DNA of 64,000 nt from JAPPHY01 sp965247535. Its GTDB lineage: Bacteria; Chloroflexota; Dehalococcoidia; Lucifugimonadales; UBA2985. The notes under the pieces are model-generated. The model worked only from the letters and a program-made list of their open reading frames with translations, searched no databases and was not told the DNA's origin. Positions 16,716-25,158 of this stretch are shown in pieces (position 1 is the stretch's first letter; the number at the start of each line of letters is the position of its first letter). Both the position numbers and the translations under genes were made by a program. The DNA is taken from the NCBI GenBank assembly GCA_965247535.1, contig OZ252018.1, positions 930,001 through 994,000 on the forward strand. Reading direction: 5' to 3'.

Positions 16716-17836
16716 GCAGAAACGCAGCCTTCATCTACCATGATCGCCTGTCCCGCCACGTGCTCCGCGAGGACCACGTGATGGTGCCCACACGCCTGCG
16801 CTACACGTATGAGCTGCTGGAGTCGTACGGCGCATTCGAGTTGGCCAACGCCATGCTTGTGGAGCCGCGTCAGGCCACCGTGGAGGAGCTTCTCACCTTC
16901 CACACCCGTGAGTACGTGGAGGCCGTGTGGGGTCTGAGTGGTGGCGAGGTGAGGCAAGACGCCGCCGCCTACGGCTTCAGCGACCACGGAGACAATCCTG
17001 TTTATCCGGACATGAACGAGGCGGCTCTCTGGTCTACGGGCGCATCGCTGACGGCCGCCGAGATGCTGGCTGACGGCAGGGCGGACGTGGCGTTCAACTG
17101 CTCCGGTGGTCTCCACCACGCCATGTCGGGCCGGGCGTCCGGCTTCTGCATCTTCAACGACCCGGTTATCGCCATCAATGTCCTGCTGGAGCGAGGGTTG
17201 CGCGTGGCCTACGTGGACATCGACGCGCACCACGGCGACGGTGTGCAGAGCGCCTTCTACGACTCGGACCGCGTGCTCACCGTTTCGATGCACGAGTCAG
17301 GCGCATACCTCTTCCCGGGCACAGGCTTCGTGGAGGAGGTGGGGGAGGGCAGGGGCCGCGGCTTCTCAGTGAACGTTCCACTCTTTCCCTACACGGGCGA
17401 TGAGACGTACCTCTGGGCTCTGCGTGCGGCGGTCATTCCGCTGGTGGAGGCGTTCAAGCCTGACGTCCTGGCGACGCAGCTTGGCATGGACCCCTACTTC
17501 TCCGATCCCATCACTCATCTGGGCTTGACTGTGCAGGGCCATGCGCGGATGGTCGAGGAGCTTGGCCGGCTCTGCCCGCGCTGGCTGGCCTTCGGCGGCG
17601 GCGGCTACGACCTGTCCGCGGTGGCGCGGGGCTGGACGCTGGACTTTGGCGTGATGCTGGAGACTGAGTGGCCGGACGAGATACCGGAAACCTACCGCGA
17701 GCGATACGGCCTTACGGCGCTGCGAGACGCGCAGGGGCCGTCCGTGGACGCAGCAATGCTGGAGAATGGACGACGTTTCGCTGAGAGAACGGTAGGGGAG
17801 ATCGAGAGGCTCATCTTCCCGGCTCACGGGCTGTAG
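16712..17836 (+). CDS. acuC: AcuC-like histone deacetylase family protein
   Basis: Zinc-dependent deacetylase of 374 residues, arginase/deacetylase fold. The catalytic and zinc-binding segments are GGLHHAMSGRASGFCIFND, VDIDAHHGDGV and the late GGGGYD. AcuC of Bacillus deacetylates and activates acetyl-CoA synthetase; other members use small acetylated amines, so the substrate is uncertain. The TTG start at 16712 overlaps the Mut7-C stop and has GGAGG 9 bases upstream; initiating here gives the typical AAFIYHD N-terminus. Confidence 0.87.
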   Translation: MSRNAAFIYHDRLSRHVLREDHVMVPTRLRYTYELLESYGAFELANAMLVEPRQATVEELLTFHTREYVEAVWGLSGGEVRQDAAAYGFSDHGDNPVYPDMNEAALWSTGASLTAAEMLADGRADVAFNCSGGLHHAMSGRASGFCIFNDPVIAINVLLERGLRVAYVDIDAHHGDGVQSAFYDSDRVLTVSMHESGAYLFPGTGFVEEVGEGRGRGFSVNVPLFPYTGDETYLWALRAAVIPLVEAFKPDVLATQLGMDPYFSDPITHLGLTVQGHARMVEELGRLCPRWLAFGGGGYDLSAVARGWTLDFGVMLETEWPDEIPETYRERYGLTALRDAQGPSVDAAMLENGRRFAERTVGEIERLIFPAHGL

Positions 17837-17885
17837 CCCCGCCTGCTACCTCAGCACGCGTAGCTTAGCGAACGGCGTCGCCTGG

Positions 17886-19163
17886 CTAGGGGCTGGCTTC
17901 GGAGTCCGGCAGTACTCTGCCGTAGCCCTCCAGGTAGCGGAACAGGTCGCTGTCTGCGGAGAGCACCAACGTGGTCTGTTCATTCAGGAAGTTGGCGTAG
18001 GCTTCCAGGCTGCGCCGGAATGCGAAGAACTCCAGCGCCTCTGCCAGCGCTTCGATGTCCAGGGGCTCGAGTGCGCCTTCACCTGCGGCTCTCAGGCCGC
18101 GCAGCGCATCGGCACGCTCGAAGCCAAGTGCCTCCTCGAGCGTTGAGAAGTCCGCGTCGGACATGTTCTGCATGGCTTCAATGACTTCCGGGAGCGCGCC
18201 GGCTCCGAGGATGTTTCCGGCCCTCAGCTGCGCCTCAGTGCTGCCGGACAGGAGGTCGTCGTTGAGTTCGTTGAGCTGGTCAAGCACGGACGGCTCCAGC
18301 GACTCCAGCGCGCCCAGCGCGTCTAGCGCGGCGGGCGAGAGGGCGGAAGTGCCCAGCACTCTGGAGAAGATCTGGACGGCCTGAGCTTCACCTTCGCCGG
18401 AGAGGATATTGGCATCCCGTTCGGCTTCAACCCGGATGACGCGCACCCTGCGGTTGACGTCGGCGGTGATGGTTAGGTACTGCTCTTCACCCTCGGCCCG
18501 GAGGCGCTGCGCCTGAACGGACCGCTCGGAGCGCATCCTGTCATACACGCTGGCCTCCGCCGCGGCGGGGAAGTCGGCGCGCTTGATACGAATGTCCACG
18601 ACCTCGACACCCCACTGCTGTCCCTGGGTGTCCTCCTTTACGCTGTTCAGCGCAAGCTGCATCATGGCTTCGCGGCTGGGGACGCCGGCGTCGGTCTGCC
18701 TGGGCCTTACGAGGATTGTGCCGTCGTCCTGGGTGATGGGGTCTCCGCCTATGATGTCACGCCGATCGCGTACGCCGACCTCGTCTCGTATGGCGGAGAC
18801 GGCCAGGTCGCCTATGCGTCGGTTGGCGTTGGTCTCATCTCTCAGGCTCTCGAGGAACAGTCTGGGGTCTGTGATCTTGTATCGAACGTAGGCGTCGATG
18901 TCAAGGAACTGGCTGTCCCTGTCGGGCATGGATGCCACGGGTACGTCGATGCGGAGCAGCCTCCTGTCGAATCGCACCACCGTCTCAATCGGTGACTTGA
19001 ACTTCAGACCTGGGTTGAGGACCGCTTGCTGTACCTGTCCGAAGCGGGTGATGACAACGTACTCGCGCTCATCGACAGTGTAGGCAACGCCATAACCCGC
19101 AGCTTGCGCGAGCACCGCAACGAGGGCGACAACCAGGAGGAATATTCCAAATATCTTGAACAT
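17886..19163 (-). CDS. hflC: HflC, SPFH/band-7 membrane protease regulator, with C-terminal insertion
   Basis: HflC partner of the HflKC complex that surrounds FtsH and modulates membrane protein turnover. One N-terminal membrane helix (residues 3-22) is followed by the SPFH domain (EREYVVITRFGQV to about residue 250) and the helical region with the SGEGEA segment. At 425 residues it is about 100 longer than usual: residues 271-377, Leu/Glu/Ala-rich, are inserted between EGEAQAVQIFSRVLG and FFAFRRSLEAY, which are normally nearly adjacent. It starts 2 bases after hflK and is certainly co-transcribed with it. Confidence 0.9.
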   Translation of the reverse strand: MFKIFGIFLLVVALVAVLAQAAGYGVAYTVDEREYVVITRFGQVQQAVLNPGLKFKSPIETVVRFDRRLLRIDVPVASMPDRDSQFLDIDAYVRYKITDPRLFLESLRDETNANRRIGDLAVSAIRDEVGVRDRRDIIGGDPITQDDGTILVRPRQTDAGVPSREAMMQLALNSVKEDTQGQQWGVEVVDIRIKRADFPAAAEASVYDRMRSERSVQAQRLRAEGEEQYLTITADVNRRVRVIRVEAERDANILSGEGEAQAVQIFSRVLGTSALSPAALDALGALESLEPSVLDQLNELNDDLLSGSTEAQLRAGNILGAGALPEVIEAMQNMSDADFSTLEEALGFERADALRGLRAAGEGALEPLDIEALAEALEFFAFRRSLEAYANFLNEQTTLVLSADSDLFRYLEGYGRVLPDSEASP

Positions 19164-19165
19164 GG

Positions 19166-20227
19166 CTATGGAGTCCCTTCCTGGCTCAGCGGGAGGAATT
19201 GGAGCAGGTTGCCGCTGCTGTCCTCCGTCAGCACAAACTTGGTGAGGTCCGGCAAGATGGTCTCCATGGCCTCAAGGTAGAGGCGCTGCCGCGTGACGTC
19301 CGGGGCGCTCAGGTACTCTTGGAGGACTGAGCGGAAGCGGTTGACCTCACCGGTGGCCCTGGCAATGCGCTCTGTCTTGAAGGCCTCTGCGGCCTGCACC
19401 ACCTGCGCAGCGTCACCCTCGGCTCTCGGGATGCGGTCCTGCTCGAAGGCCCTGGCTTCGTTGATGCGGCTCTCCCTGTCCACGCGTGCGTTTACCACGT
19501 CGTCGAACGCGGCGCGCACCTGGTCAGGCGGACGGATGGTCTGGAGCGCCACGGTGTTGATCTGGATGCCAGTCTCGTAGAGGTCCAGGATCTTTTGGAG
19601 CTCGTCCCTAGTCTCGGCCTCAACAGCCGGCCTGTTGACCACCAGGATGTCGTCTATGCTGCGTTGTCCCACCACCTGACGAAGCGCGGCCTCGGTGGCG
19701 TCCTTCAGGGTGCGGCCCTCCGGGTTCCCCTGCTCGATGCCGCGAAGAACCTCGCCGGGGTCGTCGACGCGGAAGAGGTAGCTTTCGAGGCTCGAAATCT
19801 GATACTGGACCACCATCTGAAGGTTGACGATGTTCAGGTCGCCGGTGATCATGAGCGCCTCAACGGCCTGATCGGTTACCGTGCCCGTGGTGGTGGTGAG
19901 GAATCCAAGCTCCATGTTGCGCGTGACGTCCACGTCAATGATTGTGCGCGCGCCCACGGGCTGCGGGAAGTACCAGTGCAGACCGGGGCCCTCGGTGCTC
20001 TGGAAATCGCCGAAGAACTGGAGTGCGGCCCGCTCTCGGGGACCCACCTGGTATAGCCCGCTGGCAATCCACGCTAGGGCAAGAAGCGCCAGCACACCGA
20101 GGATGATGAGCCGGACGCCGCCTCCGCCGAGACGCTGGACTACATTGTTGAATCCGGAGCCGATGCCCCGGAGGACCTCTTCAACCTGTACCTCGGGCCG
20201 CTGACGCTGGCCACCTGGTTCGAACAT
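19166..20227 (-). CDS. hflK: HflK, SPFH/band-7 membrane protease regulator
   Basis: HflK subunit of 353 residues. A short N-terminal cytoplasmic tail contains the Gly-rich RLGGGG; a membrane helix (RLIILGVLALLALAWIASGLY) follows; then the SPFH domain begins with VGPRERAALQFFGDF and contains GLHWYFPQPVG. The C-terminal helical stretch (DRIPRAEGDAAQVVQAAEAF) is the coiled-coil wall of the HflKC cage. It lacks the long Gly-rich N-terminus of the enterobacterial protein. First gene of the hflK-hflC pair. FtsH is not in the window. Confidence 0.92.
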   Translation of the reverse strand: MFEPGGQRQRPEVQVEEVLRGIGSGFNNVVQRLGGGGVRLIILGVLALLALAWIASGLYQVGPRERAALQFFGDFQSTEGPGLHWYFPQPVGARTIIDVDVTRNMELGFLTTTTGTVTDQAVEALMITGDLNIVNLQMVVQYQISSLESYLFRVDDPGEVLRGIEQGNPEGRTLKDATEAALRQVVGQRSIDDILVVNRPAVEAETRDELQKILDLYETGIQINTVALQTIRPPDQVRAAFDDVVNARVDRESRINEARAFEQDRIPRAEGDAAQVVQAAEAFKTERIARATGEVNRFRSVLQEYLSAPDVTRQRLYLEAMETILPDLTKFVLTEDSSGNLLQFLPLSQEGTP

Positions 20228-20353
20228 ACTTCTGTCGCTCTATCTTTCCTGCGCCCTTCATTCGGAACCGGGCGCTCCAATAGCAATCCGGACAATCATA
20301 CCACAAAATCCGATTTGTCCCAACAGGGCCGCCGCTCCGGCGCGCCGCCTTTC

Positions 20354-21670
20354 CTACGCTCCTCCGGCGGCCCCCGCAACGCTGGGCGAGTAGGACGCAC
20401 TGTGCAGCCTGTTTCTGCGGCGGTCCAGGGAGCGGTACACCTTCAGGTAGTCCCTCAGGTAGCGCGTTATCAGAAACTTCTCCCGCACAAGCTCCCTTCC
20501 CTGCATTCCAAGTCGGTCCGCCTTCTCCGGATCCTGTAGCAGGTGCTGCGCCCACTGGGCGCACTCCTCCGGCGAGCTGACCAGGTAGCCCGTCTTGCCG
20601 TGGAGTACCTGGAGCGGGATGCCACCCGCCCTTCCGCCCACAACCGGGCGGCCCTTCCACAGCGCCTCCGACACCGCTAGGCCGAAGCCCTCTCGGAGCG
20701 ACTTCTGCAGTACCACCTGCGCTCCGGTCTGGAATGCGTTTACCTCCGGATCGCCTATGCCGTTCAGGATGTCGGGCAGGATGTGTACGTCGGGGTCGCT
20801 TCCCGCCGAGGCCTTAACCTGGTCCAGGTAGGCCCAACCCTCCGGGTCGTCGTCGGCGATTGCCACGAGGAACACGAGCTGCAGAGAGGGAATGCTCGGC
20901 TTGATGATGTGATAGGACTCCAGCACGCCGATCGGGTCCTTCCACGCGTCCATGCGGGAGGCCTGTAGCATGAATGGCCTGTCCGGGTCCACGTTGAAGC
21001 GTGTGAGCACCTGTCGGATTGTGTCACCGGAGGCGGGGACGTTCTTCTCGCTGAGGGGATCTATGGCCGGAGGAATCACTCGGATGCGCGGCCCGGCGAG
21101 GTCTCGCTTGACGAACTGCTTGAGAGTGAAAATGGCCGTGCCGTAGTCATGCAGGTAGGGCAGAAGCAGGCTCCAGGCCTCCTGCTGGGCGTTGGTGGTA
21201 TCAATATGGCAGCGCCAGGTCCACTTGGAGCCGTCTGAAACCGAGCCGGCCTCCTTGAGATAGTGGAGCACTCCGGCGGGCTGCGGGTCGTGAACTACGA
21301 CGAAGTCGTAGTCGCCCTCCATGAGCTCGGCGGTGCGCTGGTTGTAAAGCTCCCACGTTGCCCACATCTCGGGCGTCCACTCTATCTGCATGCCTTGCAG
21401 GCTGTTGTGGAGCGCCTTTGTAACCTGGTAGAACTCGCCGCTGCCTTCCATGATGTGCCACTCGGTTGGAATGCCAATGTCGTTCATGAGGGGCACCAGG
21501 GACGTAAGGATCTCGGCGACGCCCCCGCCGCGCGCGGTGGCATTTATGTGAAGCATGCGCGCACCGCGGAGAGGTTCGACGAGCCGGTAAATCTCGTCAA
21601 TCGCCTCGTCGCCAACAAGCGGCCGGTAGTCCTCGAAGGACTTTGGAGATGTGGCAACCTGGGTCAGCAT
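20354..21670 (-). CDS. treT: Trehalose synthase TreT (GT4 family)
   Basis: Glycosyltransferase of 438 residues of the TreT type, which makes trehalose reversibly from NDP-glucose and glucose. The N-terminal half shows HINATARGGGVAEIL (acceptor side) and the second Rossmann domain has ASRMDAWKDP and the donor-binding EX7E-type LREGFGLAVSEALWKGRPV. The last 25 residues are a poorly conserved tail. Start at 21670 follows AAGGAG. The long leader holds a terminator-like hairpin, so expression may be attenuated. Trehalose would serve as compatible solute or reserve. Confidence 0.87.
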   Translation of the reverse strand: MLTQVATSPKSFEDYRPLVGDEAIDEIYRLVEPLRGARMLHINATARGGGVAEILTSLVPLMNDIGIPTEWHIMEGSGEFYQVTKALHNSLQGMQIEWTPEMWATWELYNQRTAELMEGDYDFVVVHDPQPAGVLHYLKEAGSVSDGSKWTWRCHIDTTNAQQEAWSLLLPYLHDYGTAIFTLKQFVKRDLAGPRIRVIPPAIDPLSEKNVPASGDTIRQVLTRFNVDPDRPFMLQASRMDAWKDPIGVLESYHIIKPSIPSLQLVFLVAIADDDPEGWAYLDQVKASAGSDPDVHILPDILNGIGDPEVNAFQTGAQVVLQKSLREGFGLAVSEALWKGRPVVGGRAGGIPLQVLHGKTGYLVSSPEECAQWAQHLLQDPEKADRLGMQGRELVREKFLITRYLRDYLKVYRSLDRRRNRLHSASYSPSVAGAAGGA

Positions 21671-21796
21671 CGTGACTCCTTCCTAAGGCGTTGCCGGTCC
21701 CGCCGGTATGCCGGCAACTTCTTCGCTCCCTGGGCAAGGGCTCGTCCGGAGAGAGGCCATTGCAGTTTCTCCAACTCCGTGGCGCGCCGCTTGGCA

Positions 21797-21832
21797 ATAA
21801 ATAAGCCCGAGCCCCCGGTTGAGGGACTCGGG
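21797..21832 (-). promoter_or_regulatory. Terminator-like attenuator candidate in the treT leader
   Basis: In the treT sense the stem CCCGAG/CTCGGG with further inner C-G pairs (21832-21806) is followed at once by TTATTTATT, an intrinsic-terminator shape. It lies about 127 bases before the treT start with no upstream minus-strand gene to terminate, so leader attenuation is the simplest explanation. A second stem (CCCGC/GCGGG, 21843-21861) precedes it. No known riboswitch class was recognised. Confidence 0.45.
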
Positions 21833-21985
21833 TGAGCCGTATCCCGCATTGAGGTCGCGGGTCACTAAGCGGCGCCGGAACAGTGAAGCATTCCGCGCAA
21901 GATGCTAAGGCCGGATTGCGGTGCTTGTCAATAGGTCTGCCGTCGATTGTAAGGAGCTGGCGGCTTGGAGGTTTCGAGAGGGGGG

Positions 21986-21996
21986 TGTGCTATCAT
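21986..21996 (+). promoter_or_regulatory. Extended -10 promoter element for the rhomboid gene
   Basis: TGTGC-TATCAT, an extended -10 form, about 98 bases upstream of the rhomboid start. No well-placed -35 was seen. The same TGTGCTA core occurs at other promoters in the window. Confidence 0.4.
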
Positions 21997-22093
21997 GCGG
22001 TAGAGCAAAGCGCCGCAGCAGCCAGGAGGACGGGCAAGGCTTTGCCGCCCGCCGGCGCGAGTGGCAGCGGCGACGGCGCCAGGAGGCCGCCAC

Positions 22094-22891
22094 TTGATTC
22101 CCCTCTCGGACCCTGAGGTCGAACGTCACGGAACGCCCTACGTAACGATGGGGCTGATCGTCGTGAACGCCATGGTGTTCCTGTACGAACTGACGCTTGG
22201 AAACCTCGGCCAGACCCTCTTCTACCACGAGTGGGGGCTGATTCCCGCGAGAATGACGCAGGGATTGGCAGAGTTCGGGGCGGTGTGCGACGGGACTGTG
22301 TACCGCACGTTCTCCGGCAGGTTGGCTTGCGAGGGGACGGTGATTGTCCTAGAGGCGCCGAATCATCCGTGGTTGACCATGTTCACGTCTATGTTCATCC
22401 ACGGCGGAATCATGCACATTGCCGGCAACATGCTGTACCTGTGGGTCTTCGGCGACAACATCGAGTCCAGGCTGGGCCACGCAGGCTTCCTGGCGTTCTA
22501 CCTGGCCTGCGGCGTGGCCGCTGCGTGGGCGCAGGTGGCCATAGACTCCGACAGCACGGTGCCGATGATCGGAGCCAGCGGCGCCATAGCGGGTATCCTT
22601 GGCGCGTACATCATGGTCTATCCCTACCACCGGATCAATACGCTGGTGTTTGCCTACTTCATCATGGTTATTCGAGTCCCGGCGCTGTTTCTGTTGGGGT
22701 TCTGGTTCGTCCTGCAGAACATCCTGCCCGCGCTTGGCTCGCTCGGCTCAACCGGCGGCGGCGTTGCGTACTGGGCGCACGTCGGCGGGTTCGTGGCGGG
22801 TGCGGCGGCGTCTGCGCTGTACCTGAAGGCGACGGGGCAGGAGGTGTGGCCGGACTTTCGCCGTATGCCGTGGCGATTGTCTAGGTGGTAG
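22094..22891 (+). CDS. Rhomboid family intramembrane serine protease
   Basis: Polytopic membrane protease of 265 residues. The catalytic serine is in IGASGAIAGI (residue 162) and the histidine in YWAHVGGF (residue 229); the FIHGGIMHIAGNMLYLWVFGD segment is the conserved first loop/TM2. A TTG at 22094, 7 bases after AGGAGG at 22081, is the likely start; an upstream in-frame GTG/ATG would ignore that site. It cleaves membrane proteins within the bilayer; substrates are unknown. The 3' end overlaps the convergent neighbour by 11 bases. Confidence 0.9.
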   Translation: MIPLSDPEVERHGTPYVTMGLIVVNAMVFLYELTLGNLGQTLFYHEWGLIPARMTQGLAEFGAVCDGTVYRTFSGRLACEGTVIVLEAPNHPWLTMFTSMFIHGGIMHIAGNMLYLWVFGDNIESRLGHAGFLAFYLACGVAAAWAQVAIDSDSTVPMIGASGAIAGILGAYIMVYPYHRINTLVFAYFIMVIRVPALFLLGFWFVLQNILPALGSLGSTGGGVAYWAHVGGFVAGAAASALYLKATGQEVWPDFRRMPWRLSRW

Positions 22892-23558
22892 CGCCGCTTG
22901 GGCTGCCCAGAAACGCGAGGATCATGAGTTGGGCAGCCAGCACTACAATCAGGAACCGAATTTCGACCATCCCAAGGGGAACTCGGATGGCGCGGCTGCC
23001 GTGGAGGCTCGTCCAGTACGCGTTCAGGGTCTTTTGCGCTCGCACCATCAGCGTAGTGATCAGGGCCAACCCGATAAGGGACAGCACCATGACGGCAATG
23101 GGGTCCTCCTGATTGCCCGTAACAAGCGCGAGCAGCCAGTAGAGAGCCATGACGGTCACGCCAAGCGCCGGAGGCATGAGGGTCTCAACACCCCGCTTCT
23201 GTGCAAGCTCCTGAATCACCGACAGGTGCCGATGTATGCGGAACAGACCGTAGACGGGCACAAACAGGGTTGCGGCGTGCCAGATGGGGTAGTGTGCGTC
23301 ACCGGTCTCAGGCTGCAGCTGCTTCCACGTCCTGTACAGCCAGTAGAGTATGTAGACGCCGGACGTGACGATGGACAGTACGATGATGCGGACAGTGCTG
23401 ATGTGAAGGGCATAGCCTTCCGTGAGGAGAGGCTGGCCGGGACCAGGATCCCCCGATTCCGGCGGCGCCTGCACAAAGGTCTGACTCCTGCAGCTGGTGC
23501 AGAAGTTGGCGTTGGCCGGGCTCACCTGGCCGCACCCGGCACAGACCTTTTCTTCCAT
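22881..23558 (-). CDS. Zinc-ribbon membrane protein, DUF4234-like
   Basis: Protein of about 225 residues. The N-terminus is a small zinc ribbon with CAGC and CTSC; a Pro/Gly linker follows; then come four or five membrane helices, the first being IIVLSIVTSGVYILYWLYRTW, a pattern seen in DUF4234 proteins. Function is unknown. The start at 23558 (MEEKVCAGC) is preferred because it puts the zinc ribbon at the N-terminus. It lies between the convergent rhomboid gene and radC. Confidence 0.65.
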   Translation of the reverse strand: MEEKVCAGCGQVSPANANFCTSCRSQTFVQAPPESGDPGPGQPLLTEGYALHISTVRIIVLSIVTSGVYILYWLYRTWKQLQPETGDAHYPIWHAATLFVPVYGLFRIHRHLSVIQELAQKRGVETLMPPALGVTVMALYWLLALVTGNQEDPIAVMVLSLIGLALITTLMVRAQKTLNAYWTSLHGSRAIRVPLGMVEIRFLIVVLAAQLMILAFLGSPSGATT

Positions 23559-23622
23559 CGCTAAGTCCCTCGGCGTGAGTCCGGACGTGTCCCTGCGCCG
23601 GTACGGCATGGGAGCCGTACGC

Positions 23623-24333
23623 TCAGGACATGAGTCCCCTATCCTTCAGGCTGACAAAGCCCCGCTCGGCCACTACCACGTGGTCGAGCACCTCAATTTC
23701 CAGCAGCCGGCCGGCCTCCACCAGCTGCCGCGTGACCCGTACGTCGTCGGTGCTTGGCGTGGGGTCGCCGGAGGGATGGTTGTGCACGATGATGATGGAG
23801 GGTGCGTTGGAGCGCACGGCTTCCCGAAAGATCTCGCTGGAGCGCACCACTGCCGAGCCGACGTTCCCCTTGTAGACCTCCTCCGTGGAAACCACCTGGT
23901 TCCTGGTGTTGAGCGCAAGAACCCGCAGGTGCTCCTGCGCCAGGAAGGCCATCTCCGCCTGCACGAGGTCTGCCACGTTCTGCGGGCCCTGAATGGTTGG
24001 ACGCTCGACTTCCGGTACGGTGAGCAACCGCCGTCCGAGCTCCAGGGCTGCCTGCAGCTCCGCGGCCTTTGCTTCGCCGAAACCGCGGACCTTCGTGAGG
24101 TCCTCAAAGCTGGCCCGAGCCAGGCCGGACAGCCCCTTGAACTGGAACAGAAGGCGAGTGCTCAGGCTTAGCACGCTCTCCGACTTGAGGCCGGTGCGCA
24201 GTATGATGGCCAGAAGCTCGGCGTTGCTCAGGCGGGACGCCCCGTAGTTGCGGAGTCGCTCCCTGGGTCTCTCGCCGGCGGGGAGATCACGGATTCTGGT
24301 CTCGTATCCCGGCGTTGCGTTCTCGTTGGTCAT
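23623..24333 (-). CDS. radC: RadC family JAB-domain protein
   Basis: RadC/YsxA-type protein of 236 residues with an N-terminal helix-hairpin-helix region (KVRGFGEAKAAEL) and a C-terminal JAB/MPN metalloprotease-like domain bearing HNHPSGD (His184, His186, Asp190). Despite the name, a DNA-repair role is not proven for the family. The start overlaps the stop of the upstream small zinc-ribbon gene (ATGA), so they are coupled. Confidence 0.92.
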   Translation of the reverse strand: MTNENATPGYETRIRDLPAGERPRERLRNYGASRLSNAELLAIILRTGLKSESVLSLSTRLLFQFKGLSGLARASFEDLTKVRGFGEAKAAELQAALELGRRLLTVPEVERPTIQGPQNVADLVQAEMAFLAQEHLRVLALNTRNQVVSTEEVYKGNVGSAVVRSSEIFREAVRSNAPSIIIVHNHPSGDPTPSTDDVRVTRQLVEAGRLLEIEVLDHVVVAERGFVSLKDRGLMS

Positions 24334-24590
24334 TCCGTCTGCGCTTCAGCTGCGGCGCTCTCCGGATCCTCGCTTCCCGGTTCCTGGCAGCGGGAGCAGA
24401 CGAACGAGTCACGCTGTTGGGTGGCGATGCTGTGAGGCACGTTGCGAGTGCGCCCGCAAACGGTGCAGGCGACCGGCTCCAACGGCTCAACCACCGCGCT
24501 GGGCTCGGAGGTGTGGCCCCTGAACCCGCGATAGGCGGGATCCAAGCGGCGCATCGCCTCGTAGCGCTCCTTGTCCCTGCGACGACTCAT
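24330..24590 (-). CDS. Small zinc-ribbon protein of unknown function
   Basis: Basic N-terminus and acidic C-terminus protein of 86 residues with one probable zinc ribbon (CTVCGRTRNVP, then CSRC). The start at 24590 (MSRRRDKERYEAM) gives a compact protein. It overlaps radC by four bases and sits downstream of rplL, so it may be read from the ribosomal operon. I do not recognise a named family; a role in nucleic-acid binding is only a guess from the ribbon. Confidence 0.6.
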   Translation of the reverse strand: MSRRRDKERYEAMRRLDPAYRGFRGHTSEPSAVVEPLEPVACTVCGRTRNVPHSIATQQRDSFVCSRCQEPGSEDPESAAAEAQTE

Positions 24591-24729
24591 GGCTGTTCGT
24601 GCTCCCGTCCCCGCGTCAAGTACGTACAAGTGTCGTGCCTCCCACCGCGTGCGGGAGAAGGCAACGGCGCATTGCCCCCAACAGGCGGGCAACTCCGGCG
24701 GGTGTGGTGGAAACGTGGAGGAGTAGCTG

Positions 24730-25113
24730 CTACTGGACCGCCACTACGGCGCCGGCCTCCTCAAGCTTGACCTTGATCTGCTCCGCGTCCTCCTTGGAGA
24801 TTCCCTCCTTCACCGCCTGGGGCGCGCCCTCCACCAGGTCCTTGGCCTCCTTGAGGCCCAGGGTGGTCACTTCGCGCACGCCCTTGATGACGTTGATCTT
24901 GTTGGGGCCGATCTCCCTGAGGACTACGTCAAACTCCGTCTTCTCCTCTACGTCGGAGGCGGCTACGGCCTGCACGCCCGCCACCGGGGCAGCGACCATT
25001 GCCATTGGAGCCGCTGCGCTTACTCCGAACTCCTCCTCCAGCATCTTGACGAGCTCCGCCAGCTCCAGCACCGACATGCCCTTCACCGCTTCTAGCACCT
25101 GGTCCTTGTCCAT
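24730..25113 (-). CDS. rplL: Ribosomal protein L7/L12
   Basis: Stalk protein of 127 residues that recruits translation factors. The N-terminal dimerisation domain (MSVLELAELVKMLEEEFGV), an Ala/Val-rich hinge and the C-terminal domain (VIKGVREVTTLGLKEAKDLVE) are complete. Last gene of the rplKAJL series; rpoB, which usually follows, is absent here. Confidence 0.98.
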   Translation of the reverse strand: MDKDQVLEAVKGMSVLELAELVKMLEEEFGVSAAAPMAMVAAPVAGVQAVAASDVEEKTEFDVVLREIGPNKINVIKGVREVTTLGLKEAKDLVEGAPQAVKEGISKEDAEQIKVKLEEAGAVVAVQ

Positions 25114-25158
25114 GGTCTCATCCTCCTCGATGACTTGTGTTTGGGGTTTGCGAATGTG

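Larger units (their letters stand above)
21671..22093. other. Divergent intergenic region treT/rhomboid
   Basis: A 423-base region between the divergent treT and rhomboid genes with no credible gene. It holds the treT leader with two GC-rich hairpins (21843-21861 and 21806-21832, the latter followed by a U-rich run in the treT direction) and, on the plus strand, an extended -10 promoter element at 21986-21996 for the rhomboid gene. Confidence 0.6.

Noticed and set aside
21797..21861. T-box or known riboswitch before treT
   Set aside because: None of the conserved T-box, SAM, TPP or cobalamin motifs could be found; kept only as an unclassified attenuator candidate.
24330..24590. Zinc-ribbon gene as a remnant of rpoB/rpoC after rplL
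   Set aside because: It is short, complete, overlaps radC as a coupled gene and has no similarity to RNA polymerase zinc-binding segments beyond CxxC pairs.
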